Source: Streptomyces lienomycini (lineage in GTDB: Bacteria; Actinomycetota; Actinomycetes; Streptomycetales; Streptomycetaceae). Taken from it: DNA of 64,000 bases. Position numbers and translations under genes: made by a program. The stretch spans positions 1,550,001 through 1,614,000 of the forward strand of contig NZ_CP116257.1 in assembly GCF_027947595.1 (NCBI RefSeq), read 5' to 3'. Position 1 is the stretch's first letter. Each line of letters starts with the position of its first letter. The notes under the pieces were generated by a model. That model was given only the letters and a program-made list of their open reading frames with translations. It was not told the DNA's origin and ran no database searches. Below are positions 47,421-56,000 of this stretch, piece by piece.

Positions 47421-47843
47421 TTAGTTGAGAAGGCTCCCTTGGAGCTCGGCCCGCAGATCGGGGGTCAGGACCGTGCCCGCACGGTCCACCAGAAGGGCCA
47501 TCTCGTACCCAATGAGACCGATGTCCGCCTCGGGGTGTGCGAGAACGGCGAGGGACGAGCCGTCGGAGATGGACATGAGGAAGAGGAATCCGCGCTCCAT
47601 CTCCACAACCGTCTGGTTCACGTGGCCGCCCTCGAAGATGCGCGAGGCACCGGCGGTCAGCGAGGTCAGACCGGAGGCGACGGCCGCGAGCTGATCGGCT
47701 CGGTCGCGGGGGAACCCTTCGGACATCGCCAGAAGGAGTCCGTCGGCGGAGACCACCACCGTGTGGGACACCCCCGGGGTGTTGTCCACGAAGTTGGTGA
47801 TCAACCAGTTCAGGTTCTGCGCCGCCTGGCTCATCGGGCTCAC
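47421..47843 (-). CDS. cvnB2: Conservon protein CvnB (Roadblock/LC7)
   Basis: The product is 140 aa (137 if the ATG at 47834 is used). It is a Roadblock/LC7 domain from NLNWLITNFVDNTPGVSHTV through SADGLLLAMSEGFPRDRADQ to the C-terminal LLVDRAGTVLTPDLRAELQG. Such proteins are activity modulators for MglA-type GTPases. I chose the GTG at 47843, two bases after the cvnA stop, because AGGAG then lies at 7-base spacing. The same layout with TTG occurs in the neighbouring conservon. The sequence is almost identical to that copy. Confidence 0.92.
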   Translation of the reverse strand: MSPMSQAAQNLNWLITNFVDNTPGVSHTVVVSADGLLLAMSEGFPRDRADQLAAVASGLTSLTAGASRIFEGGHVNQTVVEMERGFLFLMSISDGSSLAVLAHPEADIGLIGYEMALLVDRAGTVLTPDLRAELQGSLLN

Positions 47844-47844
47844 A

Positions 47845-50800
47845 CTAACGCTCCTGGTTGTAGGTGCTGTCAGGACCACGGTGTTCGTTCCCTGTGTCCT
47901 GGCCGTTCGTTTCACTGCCTGCGTTGCGGCCCCGTTCGACGCCGCGCCGCAGGTTGCTCAGCCTGCCCCGGACGTCCTCCGGGGCGCGGGAGACCTGAGG
48001 GCCTCCCTGTGGAGTGGTTTCGGCGGCTCCCTCGACCAGGTTGGCCTTGGGTACCCGTCGCGGCAGGCCCGAGGAGGTCACCCCACCCGCCTTGGGCTTG
48101 CGCAGCGCCGAGGCCTGCTGCCAGCGGTCGTCGTTGGCCGACCGCCAGGTGTCCTCGCCGCCCGCCCCCGGTGCGGCCGCCGGCGTCTCCAGGCCCACGT
48201 GCCCCGCATCGCCCGCGCCGCTCGCGGTGGATCCGCGGCGCGGAAGGCCGGCGTCGGTCAGCTCATGGGGGGCGGAGGGGGCCGGCCCCGGACGGTCGAA
48301 GCCTACGCGGTCCGCCTCGTTCACGTCAGCGGCCTGCGCGGATTGCGCCCCAGAGGCACCCGTGGGGTACTGGTCCGGATAACCGTTCTGATATCCGTCC
48401 TGCTGGGGCCAGTCGTCCTGGTAGCGCCGCTGTTCGAAGGGCGAGTACGTCTCCTGGGCGCCGGAGCCCGCCGGCTGCTGCCCGCCCGGGCCCTGCTCCG
48501 GGTAGGAGGGGTCCGGGTAACCGCCGTTGGGCGAGTAGCCCTCGCTCCCCGGCAGGCCGGCGCCCGACGCGTAGTACTGCTCGTCGTACGACGCCTGCCG
48601 CGGTTCCTGGTAGGCCTGCTGCTGGTCGGGGTACGCCGACTGCTGGTCGTAGCCGCCGTTCTGCTGTTCCGGGTAGCCGCCCCGGGCGGGGTCGTAGCCC
48701 GGCTGCTGCCCCGTGAACTGGTCCTGGAACCCGGTGGCCCCGGTGTGCCCGTCGCCACCCGGGTCCGCCTGACCAGGCAGCTCGGGGTGCGACTGGGCCT
48801 CCAGGGCCGCCCGGCGCTCCTCGCGCATCAGCGAACGGCCGACCGGGTCCAGCTCACGTATGTCGTCGGGGACCTCGGAGTAGCGGCTGTCGTCGAAGCC
48901 CAGTTCGGCGGCGGTCCGCATGGGCTGACCGACCTGGCCCACCTGGCCGAGGTTCTCGCTCTGGAAGTTCTGCTCCGGGATGATCTGCGAGACCGTGAAC
49001 TCGTCGCGCGACTGCTGCTCGCCGCCGCCACCGTGGGTGATGGCGTCCGGGAGCATGACCAGCGACGTGGTGCCCGCCTGCTCGCCCGAGGGGCGCAGCT
49101 GGACGCGGATGCCGTGCCGGTCGGACAGCCGGCCGACCACGAACAGGCCCATGCGCTGCGAGATCGCGGCGTCCACGGTCGGCGGGTTGGCCAGCTTGTG
49201 GTTGATGTCCGCGAAGTCCTCGGCGGTCAGACCGATGCCCTTGTCGTGGATCTCGACCATCACGCGGCCGTCGGGCAGCCGGGTCGCGGTGACGCGGACC
49301 TTGGTCTGCGGGGAGGAGAACGTGGTGGCGTTCTCGAGCAGCTCGGCCAGCAGGTGCACGAGGTCGGTCACGGCCCGGCCGTGGATCTCGGCCTCCGGCA
49401 CGCCGGACAGCTCGACGCGCTCGTACTGCTCCACCTCGGAGGAGGCGGCGCGCAGCACGTCGACCAGCGGGACCGGCTGGTCCCAGCGGCGGCCGGGCTC
49501 CTCGCCGGCGAGGACCAGGAGGTTCTCGCCGTTGCGGCGCATACGGGTGGCCAGGTGGTCCAGCCGGAAGAGGCTCTCCAACTGGTCCGGGTCCGCCTCG
49601 TTGTTCTCCAGGTCGGTGATCAGGCTCAGCTGGCCCTCGATCAGCGACTGGTTGCGGCGCGACAGGTTGGTGAAGATCGCGTTGATGTTGCCCCGCAGCA
49701 GAGCCTGCTCGGAGGCGAGCCGGACCGCCTCGCGGTGCACCTGGTCGAAGGCGCGGGCGACTTCGCCGATCTCGTCGGTCGTGGTGATCGGGATCGGCTG
49801 GACCCGGGTGTCCACGCGGCCGGGGTCGGTGCGGGAGAGCTGGTCGACCAGCATCGGCAGGCGCTGCTCGGCGATGCCGAAGGCGGCGTTGCGCAGCTGG
49901 CGCATGGAGCGGCTCATCCCGCGGGCCACCATGCCGGCCAGGATGAACGCGGCGAGCAGCGCGATCACGACCGCGGCACCGGTGATGTAGGCGTCACGCT
50001 CGGCGTCGTCGGCGATCGTGGACGCCTCGGACACCGCCTTGTCGGCCAGGTCCGACTCGATCTTCTGGTACGCGTCGAACTTGAGGGTGTTGACCGCCCA
50101 CCAGTTCTCCGGCGTGATGCCCTGCTGGGCCAGGTCCGCCCGCGCGCTGGTGTCCGTGGAGTCCAGCCCGGCCAGCTCCGAGATCATCGTCGTCGGATTG
50201 GACGGCGGCGCCACGTAGTCCGGGTCCTTGGCCTTGGCCTCCTTGGCCATGGCCGCGCCGTCCTCCTTGAGCTTCGCCTCCGCGTCCTGGAGCTTCTGCG
50301 CGTCCGCCTCGGTGCCGCCGCCGATGTACTCCTCGATCGCGATGCGCTCGAGGTAGGCGTACGAGGACAGGGCGACACGCTGGCTGGCGAGGTGGCTGGG
50401 CTCCGGACCCGGCTTGACCAGCATGTGCATGCCGATGGAGCGCTCCAGCGAGAGCGCCGCCTTGGTCAGCGAGATCGCGTAGACGGTACGGCCGTAGGAG
50501 GTGATGTTGCCGGTGCCGAGACCGAGTTCGTTGGCGAACTCCATCAGCGGGTGGGCGACACCGGTGTAGCCCTCCTCGGTCTCCACACCCTTGAGCTTCG
50601 AGGTGTACGCGGCCTGCCGCAGCGTCTGGAGCTTGGGCTCCTGCTCGCGGAACACCTTCAGCCGGCGTTCGAGTCCCGCCTTGGCGGGCATGCCGCGGGC
50701 CGCCTCGTCGAACACGTCGGCCGCGTCGTCGGTGGCCCGGCGGGCCTTGGTGACGGTGGTGTCCTTGTCGCCCTTGCCCTGCAGCAGCGGGGCGGCCGTG

Positions 50801-51129
50801 AGGTCGCGTTCGTTGTACAGGGCGTTGGCGTAGCCGAGGGAGGCACGCACCAGGCGCGCGGTGCTCTCGGCGTCCTCGGCGTCCTGCCAGGTGTCGATCG
50901 AGCTCTTCACCTGGAAGCCGCCCATGACCAGGCCGACCAGCACGGGTATGAGGAGGATCGCGTTCAGCCGGGTGGGCACCCGCCAGTTGCGCGGTGAGAA
51001 ACGGCCACCGCTCGCGGCGGGCACGGCCTCGGGTTCCGCGGCGGGCGCGGGGGCGGGCGCCGCTGTGCGCTGCGGCGGGGTGAAGTTGCCCCGGGCCGAT
51101 GGCTCGGGACTGTTCTTGCTTCGCCTCAC
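47845..51129 (-). CDS. cvnA2: Conservon sensor CvnA (nitrate-sensor-like ectodomain, histidine-kinase-type ATPase)
   Basis: The product is about 1094 aa. The short Pro/Ala-rich N-terminus is followed by a first helix (LNAILLIPVLVGLVMGGF). A roughly 320-residue extracellular helical NIT-like domain follows, then a second helix (AAVVIALLAAFILAGMVARG) and HAMP. The kinase core has an H-box-like LFRLDHLATRMRRNGENLLV, an N-box HLLAELLENATTFSS and G-boxes HDKGIGL and MGLFVVGRL. The last 350 residues are a Gln/Tyr/Gly/Pro-rich disordered tail. It ends with a motif shared with its neighbour: GLPRRVPKANLV and VSRAPEDVRGRLSNLRRG. The GTG start lies after GAGAGG. Confidence 0.93.
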   Translation of the reverse strand: MRRSKNSPEPSARGNFTPPQRTAAPAPAPAAEPEAVPAASGGRFSPRNWRVPTRLNAILLIPVLVGLVMGGFQVKSSIDTWQDAEDAESTARLVRASLGYANALYNERDLTAAPLLQGKGDKDTTVTKARRATDDAADVFDEAARGMPAKAGLERRLKVFREQEPKLQTLRQAAYTSKLKGVETEEGYTGVAHPLMEFANELGLGTGNITSYGRTVYAISLTKAALSLERSIGMHMLVKPGPEPSHLASQRVALSSYAYLERIAIEEYIGGGTEADAQKLQDAEAKLKEDGAAMAKEAKAKDPDYVAPPSNPTTMISELAGLDSTDTSARADLAQQGITPENWWAVNTLKFDAYQKIESDLADKAVSEASTIADDAERDAYITGAAVVIALLAAFILAGMVARGMSRSMRQLRNAAFGIAEQRLPMLVDQLSRTDPGRVDTRVQPIPITTTDEIGEVARAFDQVHREAVRLASEQALLRGNINAIFTNLSRRNQSLIEGQLSLITDLENNEADPDQLESLFRLDHLATRMRRNGENLLVLAGEEPGRRWDQPVPLVDVLRAASSEVEQYERVELSGVPEAEIHGRAVTDLVHLLAELLENATTFSSPQTKVRVTATRLPDGRVMVEIHDKGIGLTAEDFADINHKLANPPTVDAAISQRMGLFVVGRLSDRHGIRVQLRPSGEQAGTTSLVMLPDAITHGGGGEQQSRDEFTVSQIIPEQNFQSENLGQVGQVGQPMRTAAELGFDDSRYSEVPDDIRELDPVGRSLMREERRAALEAQSHPELPGQADPGGDGHTGATGFQDQFTGQQPGYDPARGGYPEQQNGGYDQQSAYPDQQQAYQEPRQASYDEQYYASGAGLPGSEGYSPNGGYPDPSYPEQGPGGQQPAGSGAQETYSPFEQRRYQDDWPQQDGYQNGYPDQYPTGASGAQSAQAADVNEADRVGFDRPGPAPSAPHELTDAGLPRRGSTASGAGDAGHVGLETPAAAPGAGGEDTWRSANDDRWQQASALRKPKAGGVTSSGLPRRVPKANLVEGAAETTPQGGPQVSRAPEDVRGRLSNLRRGVERGRNAGSETNGQDTGNEHRGPDSTYNQER

Positions 51130-51530
51130 TCGACCAACAACCTCTCGGCGGTCGGCACCTGTGTCGTGCCGCTGTGTCTCAGAACCCGTCCGTCGTCAAG
51201 TACGTGCTACTGCTGAGTACGTCTTTGACCATTGGGCAGTTCTGGCATTCCAGCACGGCCACCAGTGCTCTTCCAAACAGTGGTACGCGGGGGTTACACG
51301 TGATGTAAGCACCGCGTAAAACGGTCATAAAGAGCGAGGCCCGTCAAATGACGGGGTGAACGTGCGCGCAGCGAGACGAGTTGACCGCGACGCGTGTCGG
51401 CACCACCCGATTCCTCTGCCGAAACGTTATGAACAGCGGAGCCGACCGTGTCAAAGGACACAGCCGGCTCCGTCTCGTCTACGACGACTGCCGTAGGAGT
51501 CCGCCGACCTGGCTGCGACTGCTGGTGTAC
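51130..51530 (-). other. Promoter region of the cvnA2-type operon
   Basis: No gene is visible. The stretch 51190-51330 is AT-rich and should contain the promoter for the minus-strand operon. CCCGTCA-AA-TGACGGG (51340-51355) is a perfect inverted repeat that could be an operator. The far end holds the terminator of the next operon. Confidence 0.4.
51437..51472 (-). terminator. Terminator of the second cvn operon
   Basis: An outer CGGAGCCG/CGGCTCCG stem and an inner GTGTC/GACAC stem are separated by a small internal loop. It lies 59 bases past the cvnD stop on the minus strand. Confidence 0.6.
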
Positions 51531-52106
51531 CTACCGCAGCCGGGCCATCAGCGCGTGCTCGACCAGGGTGATCAGCGCCGACTTGGCGTCGGCGCGATGC
51601 CGGGCGTCGGTCGTGATGATCGGGGTGTCGGGGCCGATCTGCAGCGCCTCGCGCACCTCGTCCGGGGAGTACGGCTGCTGGCCGTCGAAGCCGTTGAGCG
51701 CCACGACGAACGGCAGTCCGCTGTTCTCGAAGTAGTCGACCGCCGGGAAGCAGTCGGCCAGCCGGCGCGTGTCGCACAGCACGACCGCGCCGATGGCGCC
51801 GCGGACCAGGTCGTCCCACATGAACCAGAAGCGGTCCTGGCCCGGCGTACCGAACAGGTACAGGATCAGGTCCTGGTCCAGCGTGATGCGGCCGAAGTCC
51901 ATGGCGACCGTCGTGGTCGTCTTGTCCCCGGCGTGTGTGAGGTCGTCGATCCCCGCGCTGGCCGAGGTCATCACGGCCTCGGTGCGCAGGGGGTTGATCT
52001 CGGAGACGGCGCCCACGAACGTGGTCTTGCCGACGCCGAAGCCGCCGGCCACCACGATCTTCGCGGAGGTGGTCGCCCGCCCTCCGTCAGAGCTTTCGAA
52101 GTCCAC
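51531..52106 (-). CDS. cvnD1: Conservon GTPase CvnD
   Basis: The 191-aa Ras-like GTPase is nearly identical, from residue 15 to the end, to the copy at 46192-46773. It has the same P-loop GGFGVGKT, GTPGQ and NGFD motifs and the same C-terminus ALITLVEHALMARLR. Differences cluster in the first 14 residues and a few switch-side positions (THAGDK versus THTGDK). It overlaps cvnC by 20 bases as in the other operon. Since the GTPases are interchangeable in sequence, specificity between the two conservons must lie in CvnA or CvnC. Confidence 0.93.
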   Translation of the reverse strand: MDFESSDGGRATTSAKIVVAGGFGVGKTTFVGAVSEINPLRTEAVMTSASAGIDDLTHAGDKTTTTVAMDFGRITLDQDLILYLFGTPGQDRFWFMWDDLVRGAIGAVVLCDTRRLADCFPAVDYFENSGLPFVVALNGFDGQQPYSPDEVREALQIGPDTPIITTDARHRADAKSALITLVEHALMARLR

Positions 52107-52485
52107 TGAGCACCCTTTCGAGCAGTGTCACGTCCGGCGCACCGCCGTTGTTCTCGTCTCCGCCAGGCTGGTGAATGGCGACGAGCCCGGCCTCCGCGAG
52201 GTCCGCGACCAGGATCCGCGCCACACCGAGCGGCATCGCCAGCAGGGCCGACACCTCGGCCACCGATTTCACCTCGCGGCACAAATGGCAGATGCGCTGG
52301 TGCTCGGGGAGGAGCCCCATGAGCGCTGCCGGGTCGGCCGTCGTACTGATCAGCGCCTCGATGGCGAGCTGATAGCGCGGCCTGGTCCGGCCACCGGTCA
52401 TCGCGTAGGGACGTACCAGCGGCTGGTCGCCCTCGTCCTCGTACGGCTCCGCGTACGGATCATGAGAGGCGGTGGGCGGGGTCAT
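52087..52485 (-). CDS. cvnC1: Conservon protein CvnC (DUF742)
   Basis: The product is 132 aa if started at the ATG at 52485, which has GGAGG-ACTC directly upstream. The longer open frame back to 52578 lacks a ribosome binding site. The acidic N-terminus is only about 20 residues, against about 75 in the other CvnC. It is followed by the DUF742 domain (LVRPYAMTGGRTRPRYQLAI, PEHQRICHLCREVKSVAEVS, LAMPLGVARILVADLAEAGL). The CHLC pair is retained. It is encoded between cvnB and cvnD. Confidence 0.92.
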   Translation of the reverse strand: MTPPTASHDPYAEPYEDEGDQPLVRPYAMTGGRTRPRYQLAIEALISTTADPAALMGLLPEHQRICHLCREVKSVAEVSALLAMPLGVARILVADLAEAGLVAIHQPGGDENNGGAPDVTLLERVLSGLRKL

Positions 52486-52596
52486 GAGTCCTCCGGGCGG
52501 GACAGCAAGTCGGTCAGTCAAGCCGTCTGACGAGGCCGGTGGGGGGATTGTGGCGGCCGGACGGTGATTTGGTAACACGGGTGGTGCCGGGGCCGA

Positions 52597-53019
52597 TCAG
52601 TGGAGCAGACTGCCTTGTAGTTCGGCGCGCAGGTCGGGTGTGAGCACCGCGCCCGCGCGGTCGACCAGGAGCGCCATCTCGTAGCCGACGAGGCCGATGT
52701 CGCACTCGGGGTGCGCGAGGACGGCCAGGGACGAGCCGTCCGAGACGGACATGAGGAAGAGGAACCCTCGTTCCATCTCCACGACCGTCTGCGCGACGTT
52801 GCCGCCCTCGAAGATCCGGGACGCCCCGGCGGTCAGCGAGGTCAGCCCCGAGGCGACGGCCGCGAGTTGGTCGGCGCGGTCGCGCGGGAAGCCTTCCGAC
52901 ATCGCCAGAAGAAGTCCGTCGGCGGACACGACGACGGTGTGGGACACCCCTGGGGTGTTGTCCACGAAATTCGTGATCAACCAGTTGAGGTTCTGTGCCG
53001 CCTGGCTCATCGGGCTCAA
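52597..53019 (-). CDS. cvnB1: Conservon protein CvnB (Roadblock/LC7)
   Basis: The Roadblock/LC7 protein is 140 aa from the TTG at 53019, or 137 aa from the ATG at 53010. The TTG abuts the cvnA stop and has AGGAG at 7 bases. The arrangement AGGAGCGTTAGT-xTG-AGCCCGATG is the same in both conservons, which argues that the rare TTG/GTG start is really used. The product differs from the other CvnB at only a handful of positions (NVAQT for HVNQT, ECDIGLV for EADIGLI). Confidence 0.9.
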   Translation of the reverse strand: MSPMSQAAQNLNWLITNFVDNTPGVSHTVVVSADGLLLAMSEGFPRDRADQLAAVASGLTSLTAGASRIFEGGNVAQTVVEMERGFLFLMSVSDGSSLAVLAHPECDIGLVGYEMALLVDRAGAVLTPDLRAELQGSLLH

Positions 53020-56000
53020 CTAACGCTCCTGCTGGTGAGTGGGCCGCGGATAGCTGCCGGTCTGGTTGGTGCCGGTACCGGCCTGACGGCCCTGTGCGAT
53101 TCCCCGACGGAGATTGGTCAGCCGGCCGCGCACGTCGTCGGGCGCACGCGAAACCGCCGGACCGCTCTGGTGCGACTGCTGCTGAGCCGTCCCCGGGACG
53201 AGGTTGGCCCGGGGGACCCGGCGCGGGAGGCCGGAGGTGGTGACTCCGCCCGCGGCCGGCTGCCGGACGCGCTCCGCCTGCCGGACGAGATCGTCGTTCG
53301 GCGAGCTGCGCCAGGCGGAGGTGGCGGGCCGCTGGGGGGCCGCCGGGGTCTGGGGCTGGACGGCCTGCGGCTCCGCCGGTGCCGCGGCCGGGGGCTCCTG
53401 CTGGGCCCTCGCTTCGCGGTCGCCGTGGAACCAGTTGGTCTCCAGCGTGTCGAACAGTGGCGTCCGCCCGTCACCGGGACCGGAGGCCGGGGGCAGCGCC
53501 CATTCGTCTCCGGGCCGCTGCGCGGGAGCGCCGTGGGAATGCGGGGCGGGGCGCTCCTCGGGAGCCGGACGCTGCGGGGCCGGCGGACGCGGGGCACCGA
53601 AGTCGTTGCCGCCCGGCACGCCGTTCATCCGCGGGGCTTCGAACTGACCGGTCCGGTCCGGGTCCTGACGGCTCGGCAGGCCGTGCTGCCCGGTCGAGCC
53701 GTTGTCGTAGCCCTGGACGCCGGTGAACCGGTCGCCCGGCGCCGGCTCGTGCGGAGTCGGGTCGTGCGGAGCCGGCTGCGAGGGCTGCCCGCCGAAGACG
53801 TCCGAGCGGACGAAGGAGCCCGTGTCCTGCTGCGGGGCGCTCGGCTCGGGCCGCGCGAACTGGTCGTCGTGCGGGGCGGTCTGACCGCCCCGGCCGTACT
53901 GGTCCTGTCCGTACTGGTCCTGTCCGAGCCCGCCCTGGCCGTACTGGTCCTGGCCGTACTGACCCCGGCCGTACTGCTCGTCGTACTGGTTCGGGTCGGG
54001 CTGCGCGAACTGGCCCGTGTTCTGGGCCTCGTCGCGGCGGGGCGGCGGGGCGTCGAAGTCCGGGCGGGCGAACTCGGCCGTGGCGGCGGGGGACTGGGGC
54101 TCGCCGAACCGGGGCACCGCCGGCATCTCCGTGGTGGAACCCGGGCCCTGCCTCTCGTCGAGACGCGGTGTCAGGTCGGTGCGCGAACTGTCCGGCTCGT
54201 CGTGGCCGCGCGGGGTGTCCAGCGAGGCGCGCGGCACGGGCGGCTGCGCGTTCTCGTCGCTCCAACTGGGCACCCGCGGCTGCGGGTTGCCGCCGGGCAG
54301 CTCGGCCCGCGGACCACCGCGGGGCGGCAGCTGCGGACGACGGCCCTGCTCGGCGTCGCCGTTGTTCCCGCGCTTGCCGCGCTGCGGCGGAGCGACGGGG
54401 CCGCGCGTACCGCCGAACATGTCCTGGCCCTGCGGGGCGTTGTTCTGCGGCGCGTTCATGCCCGCGGCCTGCAGACCCTGCGGAGCACCGGGCGCCTGAC
54501 CGGCACCGGCGCCCGCGCCGGCCGGGGCCGGACGGTTCTGCTGGCCCGGACCCGCCGGAGACTGGGGACCGCGCGGCCCGCCCGGCGCACCCGGACGACC
54601 GCCCGTGTCGCGCCCGGGCAGTGCGGCCCGCGGTCCCTGACCGGCGCCGAGCCGGCCACCCGGCGCACCGGCGCCGAGGGCACCGCCACCACCGCCGAAG
54701 GCGCCGCCGCCCCCGAGGGCACCGCCGCCCTGACCGCCGCGACGGGCCGCGGCCACACCGGCGGCGGCCTGCGCGGCGGCCGGACCGCCGGAGCCCGCGG
54801 CGGACTGACCCGGCTTCGGCTGCGGCTTGCGGCCGCCCTGGGCGACGTCGACGGGCAGCATGACCAGCGCGGTCGTACCGCCGGAGTCGGACGGGCGCAG
54901 CTGGATGCGGATGCCGTGGCGCTGCGAGAGGCGGCCGACCACGAACAGGCCCATGCGGCGGGAGACGGAGACGTCCACGGTGGGCGGCGAGGCGAGCCGC
55001 TCGTTGATCGCGGCGAGGTCCTCCGGCGAGAGGCCGATACCGGTGTCGTGGATCTCGATCAGCACGCGGCCGTCGGGCAGCGCGTGACCGGTGACCTTGA
55101 CCTTGGTCTGCGGGGAGGAGAACGAGGTCGCGTTCTCCAGCAGCTCGGCGAGCAGGTGGACGAGGTCGTTGACCACGCGTCCGGCGACCTCGGTGGTCGG
55201 CACGGAGGCCAGCTCGATGCGCTCGTACTGCTCCACCTCGGAGGCGGCGGCGCGGAGCACGTCGACCAGCGGCACCGGACGCGTCCAGCGGCGGCCCGGC
55301 TCCTCACCGGCGAGGACGAGGAGGTTCTCGCCGTTACGGCGCATGCGGGTCGCGAGGTGGTCGAGCTTGAACAGCGAGGACAGCTGGTCCGGGTCGGCCT
55401 CGCGGGACTCCAGTTCGGAGATCAGCGACAGCTGACGCTGGATGAGGCCCTGGGAACGGCGCGAGAGGTTGGTGAACATCGCGTTGACGTTGCCCCGCAG
55501 CAGGGCCTGCTCGGCGGCGAGGCGGACCGCCTCGCGGTGCACGTCGTCGAAGGCCGCGGCCACTCGGCCGATCTCGTCCCGGGAGTGCACACCGACCGAC
55601 TCCACCGAGGTGTCGACGTCCTGCGGGTCGGTCTCGGAGAGCTGCTTGACCAGCTCGGGCAGACGGTCCTGGGCGACCTTGGTCGCGGTGTCCTCCAGCC
55701 GGCGCAGCGAGCGGATCATGGACCGCGCCACGACGAACGCGCCGACCAGCGAGACGCCGAGCACGAGCAGGATGAGGACACCCGAGATGATGGCCTCTTG
55801 CTGCGACTCGTTGCGCAGCTCGCGGGCCTGCTGCTCCATGTCCTCCAGCAGCTTCAGCTCGATGTTCTTCATCTGCTGGATCTTGGTGGAGCTGTCGTCC
55901 AGCCAGTCCTGGTAGGACCGGGTCTTCAGACCCGCCAGGCCGTTGACCCGGCTGAGGGCGCGGCCGGCGTACTGGTCGGACGCCTCGATCACCGGGTTGC

